Positions 24,670-33,325 of a stretch of 52,475 bases of DNA are shown here, in pieces. This DNA is from Streptomyces viridochromogenes DSM 40736 (GTDB lineage Bacteria > Actinomycetota > Actinomycetes > Streptomycetales > Streptomycetaceae), in assembly GCF_000158955.1 (NCBI RefSeq), contig NZ_GG657757.1, positions 3,001,190 to 3,053,664 of the forward strand, in the 5' to 3' direction. The translations under genes and the position numbers were made by a program. The notes beneath the pieces were generated by a model that saw only the letters and a list, made by a program, of their open reading frames with translations, made no database searches and was not told where the DNA came from. Within the stretch, counting starts at the first letter, position 1. Every line of letters starts with the position of its first letter.

Positions 24670-26094
24670 ATGTACGTCGGTATCGATGTGGGCACGTCCA
24701 TGGTCAAGGCGGCGGCCTTCGACCCCACGGGCCGTCAACTGGCCGTGGCGTCCCGGCCGGTGGGCCTGTCGCTGCACGGCGGGGTCGTCGAGCAGGACAT
24801 GGACGAGGTGTACGGGGCGGTCGTCGCCGTGCTCGGGGAGGTCACGGAGCGCGTCCCGGAGGCGGTCGAGCTCGCCGGTCTCACGGGGCAGGGCGACGGG
24901 GTGTGGCTGGTCGACGGCGAGGGGCGGCCCGTGCGGCCCGCGGCCTCCTGGATGGACGGCCGGGCGCACGAACTGGTCGACCGGTGGCTGTCGGACGGCA
25001 CGTTCGAGACGGTGTTCCGGCGCACCGGGAGCGCGATGTTCCCGGGCTGCCCGGGACCGCTGCTGGCCTGGCTGGACAGCAACGAACCGAAGGCCCTGGA
25101 CGCCGCGAAAGCCGCCCTGTACTGCAAGGACATGGTGTTCCAGCGGCTGACGGGCGCGGGCCCGACGACCGACGTGTCGGACGCCTCGATGCCCTTCCTG
25201 GACCCGCGTACCCGGACCTACGACAACCGGGTCGTGGAGTTGCTGGGCCTCACGCACCGGCGCGGTCTGCTCGCCCCGGTCAGCGACCCGCTCGCCACCG
25301 CCGAGGCCCTGGGGGAGGGCCTGCCGTCCGGCACCCGGATCGCGAACGGCCCGTACGACCTGCCGGCCTGCGCGCTGGGCGCCGGGGTGACGGCCCCGGG
25401 GGACGGCCTGCTGATCCTCGGCACCTGCCTGGCCAGCCTGGTGGCCACGACCGAGCTGGACCTGACCGGCGAACCGGCCGGCCTGTACATCTCCACGGAC
25501 CGGCCCGGTCACTGGCTGCGCGCCATGCCCGCGATGGTGGGTACGGCGGCCCTGGACTGGGTGCTGTCGACGACGGGGGTGCGGCACGACGAGGTCGACG
25601 CCCTGCTCGCGAAGACCCCGCCGGGCGCGAACGGCGTCCGCGTGCTGCCCTACTTCGCGCCCTCCGGGGAACGCGCCCCCTTCGTCGAGCCACGGCTGCG
25701 CGCCGAACTCACCGGGGTCTCCCTGGAGTCGACCCGGGGTGACCTGGTCCGCGCCACCTGCGAGGGCATCGGCTACGCCGCCCGGCACTGCCTGGAGGCG
25801 GCCGGGCTGACCGGTGCGCTGGCCGTGTGCGGCGGCGGTACCCGAAGCCCCGCCTGGATGCGGCTGCTGGCGGACGTGCTCGGCCGGCCGCTGCGGGTGG
25901 TCGAGGGCGAGGTGGGCGCGCGGGGCGCGGTCCTGGCGGCGGCCGAGCGGTACGGGGTGGGCCTGGACGCGGCTCAGTGGACGCGGCCGACGGCGGTCGT
26001 CGAGCCGGACCCGGGCCGGGCGGCCCTCTACGCCGAAGGCTACGAGGAGCACCTGGCCCGGCTGACGCAGGCGCGGGCCCGGACACGAGCCTGA
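24670..26094 (+). CDS. FGGY-family carbohydrate/polyol kinase, second in locus
   Basis: A 474-aa kinase. The phosphate loop YVGIDVGTSMVKAAAFD opens the protein; TGQGDGVWLVDGEGRPVRPA (about 75-94) and LYCKDMVFQRLTGAGPTTDVSDAS are conserved in the erythritol/L-xylulose-kinase-like branch; the C-terminal CGGGTRSPAWMRLLADVLGRP is the FGGY signature. GGAGGGAGC precedes ATG 24670. It is less like the divergent kinase at 15878 than like erythritol kinases, as judged by eye. It should phosphorylate the imported polyol or ketose before the dehydrogenase or another enzyme acts. Confidence 0.86.
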   Translation: MYVGIDVGTSMVKAAAFDPTGRQLAVASRPVGLSLHGGVVEQDMDEVYGAVVAVLGEVTERVPEAVELAGLTGQGDGVWLVDGEGRPVRPAASWMDGRAHELVDRWLSDGTFETVFRRTGSAMFPGCPGPLLAWLDSNEPKALDAAKAALYCKDMVFQRLTGAGPTTDVSDASMPFLDPRTRTYDNRVVELLGLTHRRGLLAPVSDPLATAEALGEGLPSGTRIANGPYDLPACALGAGVTAPGDGLLILGTCLASLVATTELDLTGEPAGLYISTDRPGHWLRAMPAMVGTAALDWVLSTTGVRHDEVDALLAKTPPGANGVRVLPYFAPSGERAPFVEPRLRAELTGVSLESTRGDLVRATCEGIGYAARHCLEAAGLTGALAVCGGGTRSPAWMRLLADVLGRPLRVVEGEVGARGAVLAAAERYGVGLDAAQWTRPTAVVEPDPGRAALYAEGYEEHLARLTQARARTRA

Positions 26095-26142
26095 ACCCCT
26101 CCACGCCCTGAAGCTTCGTGAAAGAAGGAGAAAGGGAGTCAC

Positions 26143-27177
26143 ATGCAGCTCGGACGGAGATCTCTCCTGCTCGCGGCGGCCGCGGGGACCGCCGGAGCGG
26201 CCACGGCCACCCCGGCGGCGGCCGGGCCCCGCACGGGCGGCCCGGTCGTCATCGGCCACCGCGGCGCGGCCGGCTGGCGCCCGGAGCACACGGCGGCCTC
26301 GTACACGTACGCCGTGCAGACGGGCGCCGACTGGATCGAACCCGACCTGGTGCCGACGAAGGACCACGTGCTGGTGGTCCGGCACGAGAACGAGATCTCC
26401 CAGACGACCGACGTGGCACGGCACCCGGAGTTCGCGGACCGCCGCACGACGAAGACGGTCGACGGCAGGACGGTCACCGGCTGGTTCACGGAGGACTTCA
26501 CGCTGGCCGAGCTGAAGACCCTGCGGGCGGTGGAGCGGCTGCCCGCGGTCCGCAACCGGAACACCGTCTTCGACGGTCGCGAGGAGGTCATGACGTTCCA
26601 GGAGGTGGTGGACCTGGCGCGGCGGCTGTCGCGGACGTACGGCCGGACGGTCGCCGTCTTCCCGGAGACCAAGCACCCCACGTACTTCCGCTCGATCGGC
26701 CTGCCGCTGGAGCCGAAGCTCGCGGCCGCGATCCGCCGCAACCGGCTCGGCCGGCGCGAGTGCGTCGTCCAGTCCTTCGAGCCGACCAGTCTGAAGCGTA
26801 TGGCGGGGCTGGGAGTACCGCTGTGGCAGGCGCTGGGCACGACGGGCGGGCCGTACGACCTGCCCTCGACGGCCTACCGGGACATGATGACGCCGGCGGG
26901 TCTGGCGGAGATCGCCGAGTACGCGGAGTGGATCGGCCCGGACAAGTCGTCGGTCGCCGGCGGCTCCCTCGTCGCGGACGCGCATGCGGCGGGGCTGCGG
27001 ATCGGTCCGTACACCTTCCGGGCGGAGAACCAGTTCCTGCCCGCGGAGTTCCGGCACGGGAGCGGAGCGAACGATTTCGGGGACGCGTTCGCCGAGTACG
27101 CGCTGTACTACCGCTGGGGAGTCGACGCCGTGGTGACCGACTTCCCCGACTTGGCGGTGATGGCGAGGAGGGGCTGA
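26143..27177 (+). CDS. Secreted glycerophosphodiester phosphodiesterase (GlpQ-like)
   Basis: A 344-aa enzyme that hydrolyses glycerophosphodiesters to glycerol-3-phosphate and an alcohol. A Tat-like signal GRRSLLLAAAAGTAGAATA with an AAAG cleavage region leads. The catalytic block VIGHRGAAGWRPEHTAAS (about 38-55), ADWIEPDLVPTKDHVLVVRHE (Glu, Asp, His ligands) and FPETKHP match GlpQ. AAGGAGAAAGGGAG precedes ATG. It follows the kinase by 48 bases and is probably the last enzyme of the operon. Export places it upstream of the ABC importer, supporting a role in releasing the transported alcohol or in using glycerol-P from wall polymers. Confidence 0.9.
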   Translation: MQLGRRSLLLAAAAGTAGAATATPAAAGPRTGGPVVIGHRGAAGWRPEHTAASYTYAVQTGADWIEPDLVPTKDHVLVVRHENEISQTTDVARHPEFADRRTTKTVDGRTVTGWFTEDFTLAELKTLRAVERLPAVRNRNTVFDGREEVMTFQEVVDLARRLSRTYGRTVAVFPETKHPTYFRSIGLPLEPKLAAAIRRNRLGRRECVVQSFEPTSLKRMAGLGVPLWQALGTTGGPYDLPSTAYRDMMTPAGLAEIAEYAEWIGPDKSSVAGGSLVADAHAAGLRIGPYTFRAENQFLPAEFRHGSGANDFGDAFAEYALYYRWGVDAVVTDFPDLAVMARRG

Positions 27178-27404
27178 TGATTCGCAGAGCCTGCCGGACA
27201 TGCGGCACCATGCAGGACTTCCGGAAGCTCAACGAGGAGGAGCGGGCGGCGGTCCGTGAGGAGCGGAAGGACCCCCGCCACTACGTGGACAACCTCTGGC
27301 GCTGCACCGTGCGGGGCTGCCTCTGGTACCAGCCCTATCTGCACACGGACGGCGGCGGCCTCCTGCCGGAGAGGTTCCGGGAGGAGCCCGCCGTCGCCGA
27401 GTGA
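27177..27404 (+). CDS. Small zinc-ribbon-like protein
   Basis: A 75-aa protein with CRTCG at residues 6-10 and a second Cys pair in RCTVRGC near residues 47-53; four cysteines could bind one zinc. The middle is a charged helix (LNEEERAAVREERKD). The ATG shares its A with the TGA of the phosphodiesterase gene, so translation is coupled. I do not recognise the family. The gene ends three bases from the stop of the convergent DsbA-like gene. It may be a nucleic-acid-binding or metal-carrying accessory; no function is claimed. Confidence 0.7.
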   Translation: MIRRACRTCGTMQDFRKLNEEERAAVREERKDPRHYVDNLWRCTVRGCLWYQPYLHTDGGGLLPERFREEPAVAE

Positions 27405-27407
27405 GTC

Positions 27408-28046
27408 CTAGAGGTTGCTGAAGTCCGGGCCCTTCGTGCGTGTGCGCTTGATCTCGTAGAAGCCGGGGACCGAGGCCACGGCGAGGGTGCCGTCCCAGAG
27501 GCGGGCGGCCTCCTCGCCCTGCGGGGCCGGGGTGACGACCGGGCCGAAGAAGGCGAGCTGCTCGCCGTCGGCGCCGGGGACGGCGATGACCGGGGTGCCG
27601 ACCTCCTGGCCGACCTTGTCGATGCCCTCCTTGTGGGAGGCGCGCAGCTGCGGCTCGTAGGGGGTGGCGTCCCAGTGGTCGAGGAGGGACTCGGGCAGGC
27701 CGGCGTCCTTCAGCGCGCCGGCGACGGCCTCCTTCGTCGGGCCCTCGCCCTGGTTGTGGAAGCGGGTGCCGAGCGCGGTGTAGAGGTCACCGAGCACCTC
27801 GGCGCCGTGCTCCTCCTGTGCGGCGATGACGACGCGGACCGGGCCCCACGCCTTGGTCTCCAGCAGGTCCCGGTACTCCTCGGGCAGCTGGTCGAGCTTG
27901 TCCTCGTTGAGGACGGCGAGGCTCATGACATGCCAGCGGACCTCGATGTCCCTGACCTTCTCCACCTCCAGCACCCAACGGGAGGTCATCCACGCCCAGG
28001 GGCACAGCGGGTCGAACCAGAAGTCGACCGGGGTCTTGTCCGACAT
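27408..28046 (-). CDS. DsbA-family / mycothiol-dependent nitroreductase-like protein
   Basis: A 212-aa thioredoxin-fold protein of the DsbA-like class. The active-site line is FWFDPLCPWAW near residues 8-18. The family, typified by Rv2466c of M. tuberculosis, has a CPWC motif; here the second Cys is Ala (CPWA), so only a one-Cys mechanism is possible. The C-terminal cis-Pro segment GTPVIAVP (about 148-155) is intact. ATG 28046 begins MSDKTPVDFWFDP. It is divergent from pepN-1 and convergent with the zinc-ribbon gene. It probably handles mycothiol mixed disulfides or electrophiles. Confidence 0.85.
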   Translation of the reverse strand: MSDKTPVDFWFDPLCPWAWMTSRWVLEVEKVRDIEVRWHVMSLAVLNEDKLDQLPEEYRDLLETKAWGPVRVVIAAQEEHGAEVLGDLYTALGTRFHNQGEGPTKEAVAGALKDAGLPESLLDHWDATPYEPQLRASHKEGIDKVGQEVGTPVIAVPGADGEQLAFFGPVVTPAPQGEEAARLWDGTLAVASVPGFYEIKRTRTKGPDFSNL

Positions 28047-28181
28047 GTCTCTCCTCATGAGGAAACCGTTTCTCCGGGGAACGCCGCCGCTCGTCCCGCT
28101 CATTCCCGGCTCCCCCGCGTCAGGGGCACGTGGCAGGATCGGTGCTGCTCAGCCGTATCCGACGACCGAGGAGTGCTGCCC

Positions 28182-30758
28182 GTGCCCGGTGAGAATCTGT
28201 CCCGCGACGAGGCCCGGGAGCGGGCCGCCCTGATCGGCGTCGACGGGTACGAGGTGTCCCTCGACCTGCGGTCCGCGGTCGGGGAGGACGACACCGACGG
28301 GCCCCGCACGTTCCGGTCCGTCACGACCGTCCGGTTCCGCTGCAACGAGCCCGGCGCGAGCAGCTTCGCCGACCTGATCGCGCCGAGTGTGACGTCCATC
28401 TCACTCAACGGCCGTGATCTGGACCCCGGAGAGGTCTTCGACGGCTCCCGGATCGCCCTGGAGGACCTGGCCGCCGACAACGAGCTGGTCGTCGACGCCC
28501 AGTGCGCCTACTCCCGCACCGGCGAGGGCCTGCACCGCTTCGTCGACCCCGAGGACGGCGAGGTGTACCTGTACACCCAGTACGAGCCGGCCGACTCCCG
28601 GCGGGTCTTCGCGGGCTTCGAGCAGCCCGACCTCAAGGCGCCGTACCGCTTCGAGGTGCGGGCCCCGGAGGGCTGGACGGTGTGGAGCAACGGGGCCGGC
28701 GAGCGGGCCGACGGGGTGTGGCGGTTCGCCGAGACCAAGCCGATCTCGACGTACATCACCTGTGTGGTGGCGGGTCCGTACCACTACGTGACGGACTCGT
28801 ACTCCCGCACCTTCGCGGACGGCACGACGCTGGAGATCCCGCTCGGCGCCCTGTGCCGCAAGGGCCTCGCGCCCCACTTCGACGCCGACGACGTGTTCCT
28901 GGTGACCAAGCAGGGCCTGGACTTCTTCCACGACCACTTCGACTTCCCGTACCCGTTCGGGAAGTACGACCAGGCGTTCGTGCCCGAGTACAACCTCGGC
29001 GCGATGGAGAACCCGGGTCTGGTGACGTTCCGGGAGGAGTTCATCTTCCGCGGGAAGGTGACGCAGGCGTCCTACGAGGGCCGGGCCAACGTCGTGCTGC
29101 ACGAGATGGCGCACATGTGGTTCGGCGACCTGGTCACCATGGAGTGGTGGGACGACCTGTGGCTGAAGGAGTCGTTCGCGGACTTCATGGGGACGTTCTC
29201 GCTGGTCGGCGCCACCCGCTTCAAGAACGGCTGGGTCACCTTCGCCAACCGCCGCAAGGCGTGGGCCTACCGCGCCGACCAGCTGCCCTCCACGCATCCC
29301 GTCACGGCGGACATCCGCGACCTGCAGGACGCCAAGCTGAACTTCGACGGCATCACGTACGCCAAGGGCGCGTCGGTGCTGAAGCAACTCGTCGCCTATG
29401 TCGGCGAGGACGCGTTCCTGGAGGGCGCCCGGCGTTACTTCAAGCGGCACGCGTACGGCAACACGCGCCTCGGTGACCTGCTGTCGGTGCTGGCGGAGAC
29501 CAGCGGCCGGGACCTCAGCGGCTGGGCGCGCTCCTGGCTCCAGACGGCCGGCGTGAACGCGCTGACGCCGCAGGTGCTGCTGGGCGCGGACGGCCGCGTC
29601 GAGGAGCTGGCCGTCGTGCAGGAGGCCGCCGAGTCGCATCCCGAACTCCGGCCGCACCGGGTCGCGGTGGGTCTGTACCGGGTGACGGAAGCGGGGACGG
29701 TCGAGCGGTACGCGCGCACCGAGACGGACGTCGACGGCGCCCGGACGGTCGTGGCGGACCTGGCGGGCGCCGACGCCCCCGACCTGGTCCTGGTCAACGA
29801 CGACGACCTCACCTACTGCAAGATCCGCTTCGACGAGACCTCGCTGGCGACGCTGAGTGAACACCTGGGCTCGGTCACGGATCCGCTGGCGCGCGCCCTG
29901 TGCTGGTCGGCGCTGTGGAACATGACGCGCGACGCGCTGCTCCCGGCGCGGCGGTTCGTGGACCTGGTGCTGCGCTTCGCGGGCCGCGAGTCCGGGATCG
30001 GCGTCCTTCAGATGCTGCACGCGTGGGCCGAGTCGGCCCTCACGCACTACGCGGCGGACGACTGGCGGGAGACCGGCGGCCGGTTGCTCGCCGAGGGCGC
30101 GCGGCGCGAGCTGTACGCGGCCGAGCCGGGCAGCGAGCACCAGCTGGCCTGGGCGCGTTTCTTCGCCCGGACGGCCACCGCCGAGGCCGACTTCGGGCTG
30201 CTGCGGGATCTGCTGACGGGCACCGCGTCGGTCGAGGGGCTCGACCTGGACCAGGAGCTGCGCTGGGTGTTCCTGGAGCCGCTGGCCGCACACGGGGCGG
30301 TGGACGAGAAGGCGCTGGCCGAGGAGCTGGCCAGGGACGACACGGCCTCGGGCAAGCGCCACCAGGTGCGCTGCCTGGCGGCCCGCCCGTCGGAGTCGGT
30401 CAAGGCCCAGGCCTGGGCGCAGGTCGTGGAGTCGGACGCGCTGTCCAACGCCATGGTCGAGGCGACCATCTCGGGCTTCGTCCAGGGCTCGCAGCGGGAG
30501 TTGCTCGCCCCGTACGCGGACAGGTACTTCGCGGCGATCGAGCGGATCTGGTCCACACGGTCGATCCAGATCGGGATGCACGTGGTGCAGGGCCTCTTCC
30601 CGTCGCTCCAGCAGTCCCCGGCGACGCTCGACGCCACGGACGCGTGGCTGGAGTCCCACCGCGAGGCCGCCCCGGCTCTGCGCCGCCTGGTGCTGGAGGC
30701 CCGGGACGATCTGGCGCGCGCCCTGCGGGGCCAGGCGTGCGACGCGACGGCGAACTGA
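28182..30758 (+). CDS. pepN: Aminopeptidase N, M1 zinc metallopeptidase, copy 1
   Basis: An 858-aa cytoplasmic aminopeptidase. The exopeptidase motif GAMEN is at about residue 273, and the zinc site HEMAHMWFGDLVTMEWWDD with the third ligand Glu in LKESF starts at about 307. The start GTG VPGENLSRDEARERAALI aligns with the second pepN (VPGTNLTREEAQQRAKLL), and GAGGAG lies eight bases upstream; the longer frame back to 27633 is the antisense of the DsbA-like gene. The C-terminal helical domain is complete. An intrinsic terminator follows. A paralogue lies 14 kb downstream on the same strand. Confidence 0.95.
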   Translation: MPGENLSRDEARERAALIGVDGYEVSLDLRSAVGEDDTDGPRTFRSVTTVRFRCNEPGASSFADLIAPSVTSISLNGRDLDPGEVFDGSRIALEDLAADNELVVDAQCAYSRTGEGLHRFVDPEDGEVYLYTQYEPADSRRVFAGFEQPDLKAPYRFEVRAPEGWTVWSNGAGERADGVWRFAETKPISTYITCVVAGPYHYVTDSYSRTFADGTTLEIPLGALCRKGLAPHFDADDVFLVTKQGLDFFHDHFDFPYPFGKYDQAFVPEYNLGAMENPGLVTFREEFIFRGKVTQASYEGRANVVLHEMAHMWFGDLVTMEWWDDLWLKESFADFMGTFSLVGATRFKNGWVTFANRRKAWAYRADQLPSTHPVTADIRDLQDAKLNFDGITYAKGASVLKQLVAYVGEDAFLEGARRYFKRHAYGNTRLGDLLSVLAETSGRDLSGWARSWLQTAGVNALTPQVLLGADGRVEELAVVQEAAESHPELRPHRVAVGLYRVTEAGTVERYARTETDVDGARTVVADLAGADAPDLVLVNDDDLTYCKIRFDETSLATLSEHLGSVTDPLARALCWSALWNMTRDALLPARRFVDLVLRFAGRESGIGVLQMLHAWAESALTHYAADDWRETGGRLLAEGARRELYAAEPGSEHQLAWARFFARTATAEADFGLLRDLLTGTASVEGLDLDQELRWVFLEPLAAHGAVDEKALAEELARDDTASGKRHQVRCLAARPSESVKAQAWAQVVESDALSNAMVEATISGFVQGSQRELLAPYADRYFAAIERIWSTRSIQIGMHVVQGLFPSLQQSPATLDATDAWLESHREAAPALRRLVLEARDDLARALRGQACDATAN

Positions 30759-30819
30759 CAGCTCTGGCCAAGGATCTGAGGCTCCGTCACCGTTACTGAA
30801 TTCAGGCAATCACAGCCGT

Positions 30820-30855
30820 AACCCCTGGCCCGCACCCGGATGGACCAGGGGTTTT
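30820..30855 (+). terminator. Intrinsic terminator after pepN-1
   Basis: AACCCCTGG and CCAGGGGTT form a 9-bp stem closing a 16-base loop, followed directly by TTCGG, with four T in a row at 30852-30855. Confidence 0.82.
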
Positions 30856-30956
30856 CGGCACCCGAACATGCGTCCTTTAGCGCGCGCTTGTCCGCATTTG
30901 TCGACGGGCGTGTAACAGCGGTTAAAGAAGGGATCGGGCGCGGGAAATTCCGGGTC

Positions 30957-31997
30957 ATGAACCACAACACCCCGCTCTCCCCCCGCCCGCTGCACGACCT
31001 GTCCGGCCACGGCCGGCCCCGGGTGATGACGGTCACGCAGCTCCACGCACACGGCGTCCCGACGGCCCGGACGAACGAGCAGTGCCGCGCCGGCGGACCC
31101 TGGCAGTTGTTCCTCCCGGGCGTCGTCCTGCTCCACCCGGGGCCGCCGACCAGCGAGGAGCGGCTGCACGCGGTGCTGATGTACGCGGCGCGGGAGCGCG
31201 GCACCGGGGTCCCCACCCAGCCCGGGGCGGGCGAGTCACCCGCCCCCGCCTACCCGGACGCGATGATCACGGGCCTGGCCGCGCTGACGCTGCACGGCTT
31301 CTCCTCCACTCCCCCGCTGCCGTCCCTGGACGCGATCGACGTCCTGGTCCCGCGCATGCGCCGGCTCCGCTCGGCCGGCTGCGCACGCGTCGTCCGAGGC
31401 ACCGCACTGCCCGCCCCCGAGCAGGTCACGGGCCTGCCGGTGGCGCCGGTCGCCCGCGCGCTGGCCGACGCGGTGGCGGAACTCCAGGACGCCGGTGTCG
31501 TGCGCCGGCTGATGACGGAGGCGGTGCGCGGCGCCCACTGCGAGGCGGCCGCGGTCGTACGGGAACTGAACCAGGCGCGGCTGCTGAGCCGCCCGCACGT
31601 GGTGGACGCGGTGGAGTCCTTGCTGGCCGAGGGCCGGGCCCGCGCGGAGGACCGCCTGTACCGCATGGTCCGGGAGTACGACCTGCCCGACCCGCTGTGG
31701 AACGTGGACCTGCGCCTGCCCGGCGGGCCCTACCTCGGTGGACTGGACGCCTACTGGCCCGAGCAGGCGGTGGCACTGGAACTGGACACACGGGCACCCC
31801 GCCAGGCCGACGACACCGTCTGGTCCGAGTACACCCGCAAGCGCGAGCACCTGGAGCGCCTCGGCATCACGGTCGTCCACATCACGCCCAGGAAGCTCCG
31901 CGACTACATGGAACAGCAGGCCACGGTGATCCGCACAGCCCTGATGGCATCGTCCGACCGCGACCCCGCCGCGCATGTCGTGGCACTGCCCCGGTAG
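30957..31997 (+). CDS. AbiEi/DUF559-like DNA-binding or nuclease-fold protein
   Basis: A 346-aa protein without a sure family name. The N-terminus (VMTVTQLHAHGVPTARTNEQ ... GVVLLHPG) looks like the winged helix of AbiEi-type antitoxins and related regulators. The C-terminus has the pattern GGLDAYWPEQAVALELDTRAP ... REHLERLGITVVHITPRKL, as in DUF559/Vsr-like PD-(D/E)xK folds, with Asp and Glu in place but no obvious catalytic Lys. ATG 30957 was chosen; the frame is open to 30840 through the terminator, and an ATG at 31026 is also possible. No toxin partner is adjacent. It could be a regulator that kept a dead nuclease fold. Confidence 0.65.
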   Translation: MNHNTPLSPRPLHDLSGHGRPRVMTVTQLHAHGVPTARTNEQCRAGGPWQLFLPGVVLLHPGPPTSEERLHAVLMYAARERGTGVPTQPGAGESPAPAYPDAMITGLAALTLHGFSSTPPLPSLDAIDVLVPRMRRLRSAGCARVVRGTALPAPEQVTGLPVAPVARALADAVAELQDAGVVRRLMTEAVRGAHCEAAAVVRELNQARLLSRPHVVDAVESLLAEGRARAEDRLYRMVREYDLPDPLWNVDLRLPGGPYLGGLDAYWPEQAVALELDTRAPRQADDTVWSEYTRKREHLERLGITVVHITPRKLRDYMEQQATVIRTALMASSDRDPAAHVVALPR

Positions 31998-32026
31998 TGA
32001 CGGACCGGGGCGCGACGAGAAGGGGA

Positions 32027-32063
32027 GAGGCGGGACCACCGGGGATGCCGGTGGCCCCGCCTC
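32027..32063. terminator. Bidirectional hairpin
   Basis: GAGGCGGG-x-CCACCGG / CCGGTGG-x-CCCGCCTC forms a 15-bp stem with one mismatch and a 5-base loop between convergent genes. Confidence 0.82.
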
Positions 32064-32077
32064 GTGTCATGGGGGCG

Positions 32078-33223
32078 CTACTTGCCGCAGAACTCCGCCT
32101 CGACGATCGCGTCGCTGTCCCCCGTCCAGTCGCCGTTGAAGTTGAGGGCGAGGGAGTGGCGGCCGTCGGCGGTGGTGAGGGCCTTGGAGTGGGAGCCGTG
32201 GATGTCGCCGCCGTGGCCCCAGACGGTGGTGCCGCAGCTCAGTTCGTAGGACCGCAGACCCAGGCCGTAGGCCTCGTTCTCCTTCGTCGGGACGGTGGTC
32301 CTCATCTCCTTCAGCTGCTCGGGAGGGAGCAGCCGGCCCCGCAGCAGGGCGCTGTAGAAGCGGTTGAGGTCCGCCGAGTCGGAGATCATCTCGCCGGAGG
32401 CGCCGGCGATGGACGGGTTGAGTTCCGTGACGTCGTACGTCGGGCCCGTCGCCGTCCTGGCCAGCTTGGAGTAGGCACGGCTGCTGGGGCGGGGCAGGGT
32501 GGCCCGCGTCCCGGGGACCGAGGTCTCCTCCAGGTGCAGGGGGTTGATGATGCGGCGCCGGATCTCGTCGCCGTACGGGTGGCCCGTGACCTTCTCGATC
32601 AGCATCCCGGCCAGGACGTAGTTGGTGTTCGAGTAGTTCCAGGAGGTGCCCGGCTCGAAGTCCGGCTCGTGGGACATGGCGATGCCGAGGATCCGCTCGG
32701 GTGTCACCGTGTCGTAGCGGACCCGGTAGAAGCCGTCTTCCGTGAAGTAGGCGCGCTGGACGTCCTCGTCCGCCGTGACGTCGAAGATGCCGCTGGTGTG
32801 GTTGAGGAGCTGACGGAGGGTGATGCGGCTGCCGTCGTGGCCGTTGCCGTGCACCACGCCCGGCAGCCACTTCTCCACCGTGTCGTCGAGCGACAGCCGT
32901 CCCTCCGCCTCCAGTTGCAGGACGACGGTGGCGACGAACGTCTTGGTGATGCTGGCGACGCGGTAGTGGTCACGCGTCGAGCGCGGCTTGCCCGTTTCCA
33001 GGTTGCCGACGCCGGCCGTGGCCGCCCACGTCCCGTGTCCCCGCTGGACCCGCGCGACCACGCCGGGCACGCCGCCTACGACCGCGGCCCGCACCGCCTG
33101 CCGGGTCCCGTCATGGCCGCCGGAGGTATGGGCAGGGGCCGCCGCCAGGGCCGGGCCCGCCAGGGCCGCCGACAGTGCCACCGCGGTCGCCGCCGTCAGG
33201 ATCGTGCGTCCGTGTCTCTTCAT
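32078..33223 (-). CDS. Secreted serine hydrolase (beta-lactamase/D-Ala-D-Ala carboxypeptidase class C fold)
   Basis: A 381-aa exported enzyme. The signal peptide is MKRHGRTILTAATAVALSAA to about residue 35. The catalytic SxxK is SITK (about 96-99), YSN is the YxN motif in TSWNYSNTNY, and HGG in GHGGDIHG replaces KTG. Such proteins hydrolyse D-Ala peptides or esters; true beta-lactamase activity cannot be told. ATG 33223 is followed by the signal peptide; the 10-residue extension to 33253 is not signal-like. It lies downstream of the metallophosphoesterase on the same strand, separated by a terminator. Confidence 0.88.
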   Translation of the reverse strand: MKRHGRTILTAATAVALSAALAGPALAAAPAHTSGGHDGTRQAVRAAVVGGVPGVVARVQRGHGTWAATAGVGNLETGKPRSTRDHYRVASITKTFVATVVLQLEAEGRLSLDDTVEKWLPGVVHGNGHDGSRITLRQLLNHTSGIFDVTADEDVQRAYFTEDGFYRVRYDTVTPERILGIAMSHEPDFEPGTSWNYSNTNYVLAGMLIEKVTGHPYGDEIRRRIINPLHLEETSVPGTRATLPRPSSRAYSKLARTATGPTYDVTELNPSIAGASGEMISDSADLNRFYSALLRGRLLPPEQLKEMRTTVPTKENEAYGLGLRSYELSCGTTVWGHGGDIHGSHSKALTTADGRHSLALNFNGDWTGDSDAIVEAEFCGK

Positions 33224-33287
33224 GTCCCCGTTTCCCCCAGTCACCTGTCCCAAGGAGCTGTGTCGCGGGGAGGGACCTCGACCGCAC

Positions 33288-33312
33288 GGCCGGGGGTTGA
33301 TCGCCCCCGGCC
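33288..33312 (-). terminator. Terminator after the metallophosphoesterase gene
   Basis: Perfect 9-bp stem GGCCGGGGG / CCCCCGGCC with a 7-base loop, starting 13 bases beyond the stop codon at 33326. Confidence 0.75.
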
Positions 33313-33325
33313 GGTTGAGCCGGAT

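Noticed and set aside
30957..31997. An AbiE-type toxin-antitoxin module
   Set aside because: Only an antitoxin-like protein is present; the neighbours are pepN and a serine hydrolase, and no nucleotidyltransferase toxin is encoded.
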